NCBI RefSeq assembly: GCF_003325475.1
Contig: NZ_CP029495.1
Coordinates: 3,286,001 to 3,350,000, forward strand
Direction: 5' to 3'
DNA length: 64,000 nt
Source: Chromobacterium phragmitis
Lineage (GTDB): Bacteria > Pseudomonadota > Gammaproteobacteria > Burkholderiales > Chromobacteriaceae
In this document: positions 41,318 to 50,437 of the stretch, in pieces
Layout of the letters: each line of letters starts with the position of its first letter
How positions within the stretch are numbered: the stretch's first letter is position 1
Program-made: the position numbers and the translations under genes
Notes under the pieces: generated by a model
The model's input: the letters and a program-made list of their open reading frames with translations, nothing else
Databases searched by the model: none
What the model was told of the DNA's origin: nothing

Positions 41318-41979
41318 GCGTGGAGCAATCGCAGGCGCGGCAGTTCAGCGCCGGCAATCAACAGGGCGGCGCGCAGAACGTGGCGAAGAACGGCGCCCAG
41401 CCAACCAACGACATGTTCATGACCTTGCTGCTGGCGCAAATCCGCAACCAGAGTCCGCTGGATCCGGCCGACCCCTCGCAGTTCGTCAGCCAGCTGGCGC
41501 AGATGAGCCAGATGCAGAGCACGCAGGAGATGCTCAAGCAATTCCAGAGCCAGGGCGCGATGATGCGCGAGCTGCAGGGCGTGGCGCTGGGCGCGCAGGT
41601 GGGCAAGCCGGTGCTGGTGCAGACCGACCGCATCCGCAGCGATGGCCAGGGCGAGTTGAACGGCCGCGTGACGCTGGCCGGCGAGGAGGGCAGCGTCGCG
41701 CTGACCCTGATCGACGACGCCGGCAAGCGCACCCGCATCGAGCTGGGCAAGCGCGCGGCGGGCGGCTCCGACTTCAAGATCAAGCTTGCCGACCATGGCC
41801 TGGCCGCCGGCAATTACCAGCTGGAACTGTCCACCGCGTCCGGCGATAAAGGCCTGTTCGAATTGAAGGCCGATGTCAGCGGCGTGCGCCTGCCGGTCAA
41901 CGGCGGCGAGCCGGTGTTGAGTCTGGCCGGTCTCGGCGACTTCCCCGCCTCTTCCATATCCGCCCTGCTTTCCGCTTAA
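41314..41979 (+). CDS. flgD: Flagellar hook assembly scaffold FlgD
   Basis: A 221-residue hook cap protein. The N-terminal conserved block MFMTLLLAQIRNQSPLDPADPSQFVSQLAQMSQMQSTQEM (residues 31-70) is diagnostic; the C-terminal half holds the FlgD Ig-like/Tudor region (about 85-190). It caps the growing hook and is discarded later. Translationally coupled to flgC. Confidence 0.94.
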   Translation: MSVEQSQARQFSAGNQQGGAQNVAKNGAQPTNDMFMTLLLAQIRNQSPLDPADPSQFVSQLAQMSQMQSTQEMLKQFQSQGAMMRELQGVALGAQVGKPVLVQTDRIRSDGQGELNGRVTLAGEEGSVALTLIDDAGKRTRIELGKRAAGGSDFKIKLADHGLAAGNYQLELSTASGDKGLFELKADVSGVRLPVNGGEPVLSLAGLGDFPASSISALLSA

Positions 41980-41997
41980 GACACCCCGGAGATAACC

Positions 41998-43179
41998 ATG
42001 AGCTTCGAGATCGCCCTTTCCGGCATCAACGCCGTCAACAACCAGCTGGGCAGCGTCAGCGACAACATCGCCAACTCCGGCACCTACGGCTTCAAGTCCG
42101 GCCGGGTGACTTTCGCTTCTGCCTATGCGGGCAGCCAGGCGATGGGCGTCAACGCCAACCCCAACAGCCAGAACATCGGACGCAACGGCGGCCTGGTCAA
42201 CACCGGCCGCGCGCTGGACGCCGCCATCGACGGCCGCGGCTTCTACGTGTCGCGCAGCCCCGCCGGCGCAGTGAGCTACAGCCGGGTGGGCATTTTCGAT
42301 ACCGACAAGGATGGTTATCTGATCGACGTCAACAAGGGGCGGGTGCAGGGCTATGCCCAATCCGAGGACGGGGCGCTGGGCGGCCTGGGCGACATCCAGA
42401 TCCCGACCGGCAACATCCCGGCCAAACCCAGCGACCAGCTGAAGTACGCCGGCAACATGTCGGCAGGCTGGGCGGTGCAGACGGTGGCGTTCGACAAGGG
42501 CGTGTCGAAAAGCTTCAACCATTCCACGGTGTCCACCGTGTACGACTCCCTGGGCAACAAGCACAACCTGACCCAGTACTTCTGCAAGAGCGCCGACAGC
42601 ACCATCACCGTCCACTACCAGCTGGACGACAAGATGCTGGCCGCCACCACCGATCTCAAGTTCGACACCGCCGGCAAGATGACGCAGCCCTCGGGTGCGG
42701 TGAGCCTGGACCTGGGCGCGCCGGCCGGCGCCGACGCGCTGAAAGTGTCGCTGGACTACAGCGGCACCACCCAGTTCGCCGGCGAGCCCAGCACCGTCCG
42801 CAACGCGGCCAACGGCTATCCGCCGGGCGCGCGCACCGGCGTCAGCCTGGGCGAGAACGGCGAAGTCATCGTCAGCTACAGCAACGATCAAAAGCAGGTG
42901 GTGGCGCGGCTGGCCATCGCCAACTTCGCCAATCAGGGCGCGCTGACCGCCACGTCGCAGACCAGCTGGCAGGAGTCTTCGGAGTCCGGTCCGGCGCTGT
43001 TGTCGCCGGCGGGCAGCAATATGGCCGGCAAGCTGGTTTCCAGCTCGCTGGAACAGTCAAACGTCGACGTCACCTCGGAGCTGGTGACCCTGATGACCGC
43101 GCAGCGCAACTACCAGGCCAACACCAAGGTGATCTCCACCGAGAATCAGGTGATGCAGGCGCTGATGCAGGCGGTGTAA
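41998..43179 (+). CDS. flgE: Flagellar hook protein FlgE
   Basis: A 393-residue hook subunit with MSFEIALSGINAVNNQLGSVSDNIANSGTYGFKSGRV at the N-terminus, the D1 segment GRGFYVSRSPAGAVSYSRVGIFDTDKDGYLID near 75-105, and the C-terminal helix SSLEQSNVDVTSELVTLMTAQRNYQANTKVISTENQVMQALM. The size is close to E. coli FlgE (402). Confidence 0.95.
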   Translation: MSFEIALSGINAVNNQLGSVSDNIANSGTYGFKSGRVTFASAYAGSQAMGVNANPNSQNIGRNGGLVNTGRALDAAIDGRGFYVSRSPAGAVSYSRVGIFDTDKDGYLIDVNKGRVQGYAQSEDGALGGLGDIQIPTGNIPAKPSDQLKYAGNMSAGWAVQTVAFDKGVSKSFNHSTVSTVYDSLGNKHNLTQYFCKSADSTITVHYQLDDKMLAATTDLKFDTAGKMTQPSGAVSLDLGAPAGADALKVSLDYSGTTQFAGEPSTVRNAANGYPPGARTGVSLGENGEVIVSYSNDQKQVVARLAIANFANQGALTATSQTSWQESSESGPALLSPAGSNMAGKLVSSSLEQSNVDVTSELVTLMTAQRNYQANTKVISTENQVMQALMQAV

Positions 43180-43183
43180 GGCG

Positions 43184-43915
43184 ATGGACAAGCTGATCTA
43201 CACCGCGATGAGCGGAGCGGGGCGGATGCTGCGCGCGCAGCAGATCCACGCCAATAACCTGGCCAACGCCGAAACCGGGGGCTTTCGCGCCGATGTCGAC
43301 ACCGCCGTCAGCCAGGAAGTGCCCGGCTACGGCTACGACGCCCGCTTGCTGAGCCTGAACGCGGCCACCGCCTTGTCCGACCGTAACGGCGTGGTGGTGG
43401 AAACCGGCCGCGATCTGGACATCGCGTTGCAGGGCGATGGCTTCATCGCCGTGGCCGCGCCGGATGGCGGAGAGGCCTACACCCGCGCCGGCAACATGGT
43501 GGTGGGCGCCGACGGCGCGCTGAGCGTCAACGGCCACCCGGTGCTGGGCGACGGCGGCGCCATCCGTCTGCCCGAGGGTTTTCTCAAGGCGAGCGTGGCG
43601 CCGGATGGCACCCTTTCCGTGCTGAATCCGGATGACGCCGAGATGCAACCGGTGGACAAGCTGAAGCTGGTGAAGGCAGACGCGCGCGAAGTGGGCAAGC
43701 GGCCGGACGGCTTGATCGCCTCGCGCCAGGGCGGCCCGCTTCCCGCGGACGACAGCGTTCGCGTGCAGAGCGGCCATCTGGAGCGCAGCAATGTATCCGC
43801 GGTGGAGGAAATGGTGGCAACCATGACGCTCAACCGCAATTTCGAAATGCAGATGAAACTGTTCAACGCCGCCAGCGACATGAACGAGGCGGGCAACCGC
43901 CTGGTGCGCGGCTGA
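43184..43915 (+). CDS. flgF: Flagellar proximal rod protein FlgF
   Basis: A 243-residue rod protein. N-terminal LIYTAMSGAGRMLRAQQIHANNLANAETGGFRAD and C-terminal SGHLERSNVSAVEEMVATMTLNRNFEMQMKLFNAASDMNEAGNRLV are the FlgF patterns. It sits between flgE and flgG with gaps of 4 and 12 bases. Confidence 0.94.
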   Translation: MDKLIYTAMSGAGRMLRAQQIHANNLANAETGGFRADVDTAVSQEVPGYGYDARLLSLNAATALSDRNGVVVETGRDLDIALQGDGFIAVAAPDGGEAYTRAGNMVVGADGALSVNGHPVLGDGGAIRLPEGFLKASVAPDGTLSVLNPDDAEMQPVDKLKLVKADAREVGKRPDGLIASRQGGPLPADDSVRVQSGHLERSNVSAVEEMVATMTLNRNFEMQMKLFNAASDMNEAGNRLVRG

Positions 43916-43927
43916 TAGGGGAGCTCG

Positions 43928-44716
43928 ATGAATCCGGCACTGTGGATCAGCAAAACCGGCATCCAGGCGCAGGACGCGCGCCTGACCGCCATCGCCAACA
44001 ATCTGGCCAACGTCAACACCACCGGCTTCAAGCGCGACCGGATGATGTTCGAAGACCTGTTCTACCAGGTGGAAAAGCAACCTGGCAGCAAGGTGGACGA
44101 CAACAACGCCTCGCCGTCCGGTGTGCAGATGGGCAACGGCACCCGCTTGGTGGGCAGCCAGAAGGTGTTCACCGAGGGCAACATCACCACCACCAATCAA
44201 AGCCTGGATCTGGCCATCATCGGCCAGGGCTTTTTCCAGGTGAAGATGGGCAACGGAGAAACCGGCTACACTCGCGCCGGCCAACTGAGCCTGAACAAGG
44301 ATGGCGTGTTGGTGACCGCTCAGGGGCTGCCGCTGGAGCCGGAGATCCGCATTCCGGCGGAGGCTTCCAAGATAGCGATCAGCGAAACCGGCGAAGTGGC
44401 GGTGACGCGCGGCGACGGCGCCTCGCCGGAAACGGTGGACCGCATCCAGCTGGCCAACTTCATCAATCCGGCCGGTCTGCTGGCGCTGGGCGACAACCTG
44501 TTCCAGAAGACCGACGCCAGCGGCGAGGCCAGCGCCAACGCGCCCGGCAGCGGCGCATTGGGCAAGCTGAAGCAGGGCAGCCTGGAGGGCTCCAATGTGC
44601 AGGTGGTGGAAGAAATGGTGGATATGATCGCCGCGCAGCGCACTTACGAGATGAACACCAAGGTGCTGTCCGCCGCCGACAACATGCTGCAGCAACTGGG
44701 CCAGTCGGTGCGATGA
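43928..44716 (+). CDS. flgG: Flagellar distal rod protein FlgG
   Basis: A 262-residue rod subunit, the usual length. Motifs: WISKTGIQAQDARLTAIANNLANVNTTGFKRDR at the N-terminus, QSLDLAIIGQGFFQVKMGNGETGYTRAGQLSLNKDG near 95-125, and LKQGSLEGSNVQVVEEMVDMIAAQRTYEMNTKVLSAADNMLQQL at the end. The stop overlaps the flgH start (ATGA). Confidence 0.96.
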   Translation: MNPALWISKTGIQAQDARLTAIANNLANVNTTGFKRDRMMFEDLFYQVEKQPGSKVDDNNASPSGVQMGNGTRLVGSQKVFTEGNITTTNQSLDLAIIGQGFFQVKMGNGETGYTRAGQLSLNKDGVLVTAQGLPLEPEIRIPAEASKIAISETGEVAVTRGDGASPETVDRIQLANFINPAGLLALGDNLFQKTDASGEASANAPGSGALGKLKQGSLEGSNVQVVEEMVDMIAAQRTYEMNTKVLSAADNMLQQLGQSVR

Positions 44717-45366
44717 GGAGAGTTCTTCCGCTCGCGCTCTGCGCGTTGTCTCTGGCCGGCTGCGCGCAGTTCCAGCCGCCGCCGGTCGAGCCGGACCCAT
44801 TGCCGGACCTGGTGTGGCAGCAGAACGCGCAGCCGCAGGGTGGGGGCGTGTTCACGCCCGGCGGCGCGCTGTCGCTGACCTCGGACAACCGCGCTTACCG
44901 TCCGGGGGACATCCTGACCGTGGTGCTGGAGGAAACCACCCAGGCCAGCAAGCAGGCAGGCACCAGTTTCGGCAAGAAGTCGGGCGCCAAGGTGGCGCCG
45001 TCGCTGATCGGCAACACCACTTTCAACGCGCAGCTGGGCATCGACGCCAATCGCGACTTCAACGGTTCGTCCAGCTCCACTCAGCAGAACGCGCTGTCCG
45101 GCGCGCTGACCGTAGTGGTGCACAAGGTGCTGCCCAACGGCATGCTGCAGGTCAAGGGCGAGAAGCGGCTGACGCTGAACCAGGGCGAGGAGATGGTCCG
45201 CCTGGCCGGCTATGTGCGGGTGGAGGACATCGACACCGACAACCGCGTGTCCTCGCTGCGCATCGCCAACGCCCGCATCGGCTATTCCGGCAGCGGCGCG
45301 CTGGCCGACGCCAACAGCCCGGGCTGGCTGATGCGCTTCTTCACCAGTCCGCTGATGCCTTTCTAA
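44713..45366 (+). CDS. flgH: Flagellar L-ring lipoprotein FlgH
   Basis: A 217-residue outer-membrane ring protein with a lipoprotein signal (LALCALSLAGC, lipobox LAGC with cysteine at residue 17), the block DNRAYRPGDILTVVLEETTQASKQA, and the C-terminal LRIANARIGYSGSGALADANSPGWLMRFFTSPLMPF typical of FlgH. The start overlaps the flgG stop. Confidence 0.95.
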   Translation: MRRVLPLALCALSLAGCAQFQPPPVEPDPLPDLVWQQNAQPQGGGVFTPGGALSLTSDNRAYRPGDILTVVLEETTQASKQAGTSFGKKSGAKVAPSLIGNTTFNAQLGIDANRDFNGSSSSTQQNALSGALTVVVHKVLPNGMLQVKGEKRLTLNQGEEMVRLAGYVRVEDIDTDNRVSSLRIANARIGYSGSGALADANSPGWLMRFFTSPLMPF

Positions 45367-45374
45367 GGTTTTTC

Positions 45375-46481
45375 ATGAGATTCCAATCAATACGAAGCCT
45401 GATCGCCGCCGCCGCCCTGGCGGCGTCGTCGCTGCCGGCGCTGGCGCAGCCGCTGCGCCAGCTGGTCAATGTGGAAGGCATACGCGACAACCAGCTGATA
45501 GGCTACGGCATCGTGGTGGGCCTGGACGGCACCGGCGACAATTCCCAGGTGAAGTTCTCCGGCCAGTCCGTGGCCAACATGCTCAAGCAATTCGGCCTGA
45601 AGATGCCGGAAAAGACCGACACCCGGGTCAAGAACGTGGCCGCGGTGATGGTCAGCGCCAGCCTGCCGCCGGGTTACAGCCGGGGCCAGACCATAGACGT
45701 GACGGTGTCGTCGCTGGGCGACGCCAAGAGTCTGCGCGGCGGCACGCTGCTGCTGACCCAGCTGAAGGCGGCCAACGGCGAGATTTACGCGCTGGCGCAA
45801 GGCAGCGTGGTGATCGGCGGCCTGTCCGCCCAGGGCAAGAGCGGCTCCAGCGTCACCGTCAATACGCCGACGGCGGGCCGCATTCCCAACGGCGCGTCGA
45901 TCGAGCGCGAGATTCCCAGTGATTTCGAGCAGGGCGACACCATCCGCCTGAGCCTGCGCCGTCCCAGCTTCGAGACCGCCACCAATGTGGTGCGCGCCAT
46001 CAACCGCAGCTACGGCAAGATCGCCGGCACCCGCAACGCCACCACCATCGAGGTGAGGGCGCCGAATGATCCCACCGAACGCGTCGCCTTCGTCGCCCGG
46101 CTGGAAAAGCTGAACGTGGACGTGGGGGCGGAAATCCCGCGCGTGGTGTTCAATTCGCGCACCGGCACGGTGGTGATCAGCGAAGGCGTCACCGTGCGCC
46201 CGGCGGCGGTATCGCACGGCAGTCTGCGGGTGGTGATCTCGGAATCGTCCCAGGTCAGCCAGCCCGGCCCGTTCAGCAACGGCACCACCAAGGTGGTGCC
46301 CGATTCCCGGGTGCAGGTGGAGCAGGGCCAGGGCCGGATGTTCAAGTGGCCGGCCGGCGCCAGCCTGCGCGCCATCATCGATACGGTCAACCGCACCGGC
46401 GCCACGCCGGACGACGTGATGGCGATATTGCAGGCGCTGGACCAGGCCGGCGCGATAGACGGCGAATTGGTGGTGATTTAA
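45375..46481 (+). CDS. flgI: Flagellar P-ring protein FlgI
   Basis: A 368-residue periplasmic ring protein with a Sec signal (LIAAAALAASSLPALA) followed by RLVNVEG-type start QLVNVEGIRDNQLIGYGIVVGLDGTGDN, and the ending GATPDDVMAILQALDQAGAIDGELVVI. The size equals E. coli FlgI (365). The ATG at 45375 starts directly at the signal peptide; the frame is open further upstream but overlaps flgH. Confidence 0.95.
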   Translation: MRFQSIRSLIAAAALAASSLPALAQPLRQLVNVEGIRDNQLIGYGIVVGLDGTGDNSQVKFSGQSVANMLKQFGLKMPEKTDTRVKNVAAVMVSASLPPGYSRGQTIDVTVSSLGDAKSLRGGTLLLTQLKAANGEIYALAQGSVVIGGLSAQGKSGSSVTVNTPTAGRIPNGASIEREIPSDFEQGDTIRLSLRRPSFETATNVVRAINRSYGKIAGTRNATTIEVRAPNDPTERVAFVARLEKLNVDVGAEIPRVVFNSRTGTVVISEGVTVRPAAVSHGSLRVVISESSQVSQPGPFSNGTTKVVPDSRVQVEQGQGRMFKWPAGASLRAIIDTVNRTGATPDDVMAILQALDQAGAIDGELVVI

Positions 46482-46490
46482 GGAGGCGGC

Positions 46491-46913
46491 ATGCTGAACA
46501 ACGATTTGCAGAACTCGTCAGCCGGAGCGGGCGGCGACGCTCCGGTGGCGGCGGCCAGTCCGGAGTACCGCAAGAAGGCGGAAAAGGCGGCGGAAATGTT
46601 CGAAGCCCAGTTCGTGCGCGAGATGTTCAAGCAAATGCGCAAGACCACCCGGGAGGTGGCGGGCGAGGACAGCATTTTCGCCAACTCTGTGAACGCCGAC
46701 ATGCTGGATATCGCCGACGGCGCGCTGGCCGACCAGTTGGCCAGCCAGCGCACCTTCGGCATCGCCAAGGTCATTTTGGCGCAGCTGCTGCCGGGAAATG
46801 GGAATATTCCCGTTAAGGATGCGGACGCCGCCGTCGCCAGTCTGAAGCAGGGCCGGGATGCCGGCCAGGGCCTGGCGGCCTTCGCCCCGGCCATGTTTCC
46901 CCTCACCAAGTGA
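46491..46913 (+). CDS. flgJ: FlgJ rod-assembly protein without muramidase domain
   Basis: A 140-residue protein consisting only of the FlgJ rod-capping domain: KAAEMFEAQFVREMFKQMRKTT and SVNADMLDIADGALADQLASQRTFGIAKVILAQL. The glucosaminidase half of the usual 310-residue enterobacterial FlgJ is absent, as in many lateral flagellar systems and in alphaproteobacteria. A separate peptidoglycan hydrolase must open the wall; none is encoded in this operon. Confidence 0.9.
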   Translation: MLNNDLQNSSAGAGGDAPVAAASPEYRKKAEKAAEMFEAQFVREMFKQMRKTTREVAGEDSIFANSVNADMLDIADGALADQLASQRTFGIAKVILAQLLPGNGNIPVKDADAAVASLKQGRDAGQGLAAFAPAMFPLTK

Positions 46914-46925
46914 TGACAGCCAATC

Positions 46926-48293
46926 ATGCGCATGATCAATAACGCGCTGTCCGGCGCCCAGGCGGCGCAGGTCGCGCTGAATACCGCCAGCCAGAACATC
47001 GCCAATCTGCAGACGCCCGGCTATTCCCGCCAAGGCGTGGTGCTGGCCACCCAGGCGCCGGGCGCCGGCGATCCCACCAGCGCCGGCTATGGCGTCAACG
47101 TCAGCGCGGTGCGCCGCTTCAGCGACGATTACAAGAACTTGCTGCAATGGCAGGCCGGTTCCAATGTCGGGGCGATGTCGGCCTCGCGGCCGTATTTCAG
47201 CCAGCTGGAGCAGGTGATGGGCAGCAAGGGCAGCAGCCTGTCCGAGGGCTTCGACCAATTCTTCGCCGCGCTCAACGCCGCCAGCCTGGACTCCAACACC
47301 ATGCGCGACCAGGTGATTCGTTCGGCGGGCGCGCTGGCGCAGCGCTTCAACAACCTGGACGGCGTGCTGAGCTCGCAGCTGGCCGCCATTTCCGAGCAGC
47401 GCAACGCCACGCTGACGCAAATCAACAGCGCTACGGCCAATCTGGCGACGCTGAATGAGAAGCTGATGTCGGCCAAGGCGCAGGGCATCAATACCTCCGG
47501 GCTGGAGGACGAGCGCGACCGCCAGATCGACGCGCTGTCCTCGCTGATCGAGGTGAGGGTGGTGGCGCAGCCGGACGGCAGCAAATCCGTATCCTTGAAG
47601 AACGGCCTGCCGCTGGTGGCCGGCGACAGCGCCGCCACCTTGAGCAGCGAGGCCCAGCCTGATGGCAGCCAGCAACTGAAGCTCGTTTTCGGCACCGAGA
47701 AATACGCGATGCCGGGCGGCGATCTTGGCGGCCAGCTGGGCGGCCTCAACCAGTTCGAGACCGAGAACCTGCGGCCAGTCCAGGCTCAGGTCCGCACCTT
47801 GGCCGGCGAACTGGCCACCCGGATCAACGACCAGTTGGCCAAGGGCTACGACATGAATGGCCAGCCGGGCAAGCCGCTGTTCGTCTACGACGCCGGCGCG
47901 GCGCACGGCTTGCTGCAAAGCACGGGCATCCTCTCCGCCGAGCTGGGTTTCTCCAGCGATCCGGCCAAGCCCGGCAACAACGACAACCTGCGCGAAGTGC
48001 TGAAGGTCAAGCAGCAAGCCTTCCCGCTGGCCGGCGTAGGCAATGTGACGCTGGGCGACGCCTACTCGCAGATGATCGGCCACCTCGCCATCTCCAGCCA
48101 GCAGAACAAGGCAGGCCTCGATACCGCCAATGTGATCCGCGCCGAGGCGGAAAAGAGCTGGCAGAGCACCTCGGGCGTGCAGCGCGACGAGGAGGCGGTC
48201 AATCTGATCGAATTCCAGAAGATGTACCAGGCCAACATGAAGGTGATCTCGGTGGCCAACCAGCTATTCGAAAGCACCCTGGCCATCCTGTAA
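46926..48293 (+). CDS. flgK: Flagellar hook-filament junction protein FlgK (HAP1)
   Basis: A 455-residue junction protein with MINNALSGAQAAQVALNTASQNIANLQTPGYSRQGVV at the N-terminus and SGVQRDEEAVNLIEFQKMYQANMKVISVANQLFESTLAIL at the end. It is about 90 residues shorter than E. coli FlgK (547), the difference being in the central D2/D3 domains, consistent with a lateral-type system. Confidence 0.94.
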   Translation: MRMINNALSGAQAAQVALNTASQNIANLQTPGYSRQGVVLATQAPGAGDPTSAGYGVNVSAVRRFSDDYKNLLQWQAGSNVGAMSASRPYFSQLEQVMGSKGSSLSEGFDQFFAALNAASLDSNTMRDQVIRSAGALAQRFNNLDGVLSSQLAAISEQRNATLTQINSATANLATLNEKLMSAKAQGINTSGLEDERDRQIDALSSLIEVRVVAQPDGSKSVSLKNGLPLVAGDSAATLSSEAQPDGSQQLKLVFGTEKYAMPGGDLGGQLGGLNQFETENLRPVQAQVRTLAGELATRINDQLAKGYDMNGQPGKPLFVYDAGAAHGLLQSTGILSAELGFSSDPAKPGNNDNLREVLKVKQQAFPLAGVGNVTLGDAYSQMIGHLAISSQQNKAGLDTANVIRAEAEKSWQSTSGVQRDEEAVNLIEFQKMYQANMKVISVANQLFESTLAIL

Positions 48294-48301
48294 GGACTAG
48301 C

Positions 48302-49210
48302 ATGCGTATCTCCAGCAACCAGTATCAATCCGTCGTGCTGCTGGCCATGCAGAACAGCAGTTCCGGCATGTCCGAGCTTTTGCAGAAGATGTCCAGCAAC
48401 CAGAGCATGTTGGCGGCCTCGGACAACCCCATCGCCAGCGTGCGCCTGCTGCGCCTGCAGCGCGAGGAGGCGTCTCTGGCGCAGTTCAAGGACAATATCG
48501 GCGCCCTCAAGTCGCAGCTGACCAAGAACGAAACGTTGCTGAGCGGCATCAGCGCCAATATGCGCGACGCGCGCGACATCCTGGTGGCGGCCGCCAACCA
48601 GCCGCCGAGCGACGATCTGAAAGCGATGGCTTCGCCGTTGGCCAGCCTGCGCGACAGCATCCTGTACGCGGCCAACACCAAGGACAGCGAAGGCCGCTAC
48701 ATGTTTTCCGGCAGCGCCGTCAATAGCGCCGCCATCGCCTATGACGCGAGCAAGCCGGCCGGCAGCCGCTACAGCTACAACGGCAACGGCGACCGCCAGC
48801 TGGTGACGGTGGGCGAGGGCGTGACCCAGGCGTCCAATGTCACGCTGGAGTCGATGGCGCCGCTGTTGAACCACCTGGACAAGGCGATAGAGACGCTGCA
48901 AAGCCCGACGCTGGACAGCAAGGACCCGGCGGTGGGCGCCGCCATCCGCGAGGTGATGAATGGCGTGGACACGGCCCTGGATCGCGTCGGCGGCACCATT
49001 TCCGAACTGGGCGGCGCCCAGAACGTGCTGAAGACGCTGGACGGCAACCACGAAAGCCTGAGCCTGGCCAACCAGCAGAGCATCATGGAGCTGGGCGATC
49101 TGGACTACGGCTCGGCCTTCATCAGCCTGAACAATTTCTCCATGGCGCTGCAGGCCAGCCAGAAAGCCTATGGCAAGGTAAGCCAGCTGACCTTGTTCGA
49201 TGTGATTTAA
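48302..49210 (+). CDS. flgL: Flagellar hook-filament junction protein FlgL (HAP3)
   Basis: A 302-residue flagellin-like protein: RISSNQYQSVVLLAMQNSSSGMSELLQKMSSNQSMLAASDNPIASVRL at the N-terminus and the C-terminal helix FISLNNFSMALQASQKAYGKVSQLTLFDVI. It links FlgK to the filament. The unrecognised gene follows after 3 bases. Confidence 0.93.
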   Translation: MRISSNQYQSVVLLAMQNSSSGMSELLQKMSSNQSMLAASDNPIASVRLLRLQREEASLAQFKDNIGALKSQLTKNETLLSGISANMRDARDILVAAANQPPSDDLKAMASPLASLRDSILYAANTKDSEGRYMFSGSAVNSAAIAYDASKPAGSRYSYNGNGDRQLVTVGEGVTQASNVTLESMAPLLNHLDKAIETLQSPTLDSKDPAVGAAIREVMNGVDTALDRVGGTISELGGAQNVLKTLDGNHESLSLANQQSIMELGDLDYGSAFISLNNFSMALQASQKAYGKVSQLTLFDVI

Positions 49211-49213
49211 GCC

Positions 49214-50251
49214 ATGTCCACCACTTTCAGCGGCATCAATCAGACTAGCGGCGACAAGCGCTGGAGCAAGGACGGCGCGGCTGTCGCGCCTGCCAGCGCG
49301 CGCGCGTCGTCGCCGGCAAGCCGTCCCGCGCCGGAGAGCCCTAGGCCATCTGCCGGCGCCGCCAGCGGCTGGCGTTACAGCACGCAGCTCAACGAGCAAC
49401 TGAGCGCCGCGCAATGCGCGCTGGGCTATGTCGACGATATGCTGCGGCAATTGGAAAGTTTCAAAAGCAGCCTCAGCCAGCAATTGGCCCAGCGCCGGCT
49501 GGACAGCGCGGACCTCAAGCAGCAGCAAGGAGAGCTGGCGCGGAGCTGGCAGCGTCGGCAAGCGGACAGCGCGGGCAGCCTGGACAGCCAGCTGCGTTTG
49601 TCGCTGGGGGCTCCCGCCAGGCAGAATTTCACCGCGCAGGGTCTGGATCTGGACAGCCTGACCGGCGGCCAGCCTGAGACTCTGGTGTTCGCCCTGGATG
49701 GCCAGGCCGCGCCCGCATCGGTGCGGGTCGGGGACGGCATCAGCCGCGAAGCGGCGCTGCGCAGGCTGAATCAGGCGCTGGGTCCGCTGGGCGTGCGCTG
49801 CGAACTGGACGACCGAGGCCGGCTGGGTTTCAGCTGCGGCGAGCAGCAATGGGACAAGCTGCGGAGCAGCCTGACCGTGCGCGGCGGCGGCGTGCGGTTT
49901 CCCGGCGGCATGCCCCAGCCTTTGCCGGTTCAGGCGGAGCCGCCGGCATTGGACGTTAGCCGGTGGCAACTGGACGATCACGCCCAGGTGCGGCAGGCGC
50001 TGCAAGGGGCGGTGCGTTCCATCGCCCAGCTGCAGCAAACCCGGGCGGCGATCGGCAACGCGATCGCCGAGGCTCGGCAATCCATCAGCCAACTGACCCG
50101 TACCGACGAGCAGAGCTGGGCTGACGGTTTCGTCAGCGATTTCAACGCCCGCCTCAATCAAACCGCCGACTTCAACCATCTGCAGCAACTGGTGCCGGCT
50201 GTGCTGGGCATCAGCCGCTACCGGGTGATCTCGCTGCTTTCGCTTCGTTGA
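49214..50251 (+). CDS. Unrecognised protein ending the flagellar operon, possible hook-IN-motif protein
   Basis: A 345-residue soluble protein I do not recognise. The N-terminal 60 residues are low-complexity (A, S, P). Residues 60-130 are helical and glutamine-rich (QLNEQLSAAQCALGYVDDMLRQ onward), likely coiled coil. About residues 140-215 (LVFALDGQAAPASVRVGDG, then ALRRLNQALGPLGVRCELDDRG) resemble the hook IN motif found in FliD and flagellins. The C-terminal part is helical again. No signal peptide, as expected for a substrate of the flagellar export apparatus. Co-transcribed with flgL; a terminator follows. Confidence 0.6.
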   Translation: MSTTFSGINQTSGDKRWSKDGAAVAPASARASSPASRPAPESPRPSAGAASGWRYSTQLNEQLSAAQCALGYVDDMLRQLESFKSSLSQQLAQRRLDSADLKQQQGELARSWQRRQADSAGSLDSQLRLSLGAPARQNFTAQGLDLDSLTGGQPETLVFALDGQAAPASVRVGDGISREAALRRLNQALGPLGVRCELDDRGRLGFSCGEQQWDKLRSSLTVRGGGVRFPGGMPQPLPVQAEPPALDVSRWQLDDHAQVRQALQGAVRSIAQLQQTRAAIGNAIAEARQSISQLTRTDEQSWADGFVSDFNARLNQTADFNHLQQLVPAVLGISRYRVISLLSLR

Positions 50252-50270
50252 CGGAGAGGCGCTCGCATTG

Positions 50271-50298
50271 AAAAAGGCTGCCGAAAGGCAGCCTTTTT
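50271..50298 (+). terminator. Intrinsic terminator of the flagellar operon
   Basis: AAAAAGGCTGCC and GGCAGCCTTTTT form a perfect 12-bp stem around GAAA, with a U-rich 3' arm. It begins 20 bases after the last stop of the flg operon and precedes the asnB promoter region. Confidence 0.93.
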
Positions 50299-50437
50299 CA
50301 CGCCGACGCATCGTTATAGGTCAGTATTCCATACTTATTGCCAGTTTCTGGTTTGCGCTGCCTCCCGCTTGAATGTCGATGCATTTTGCATGATTCGAGC
50401 CGGGTTTTCCGGCCGTCAACGAGAGGAGTGCCAAGCC

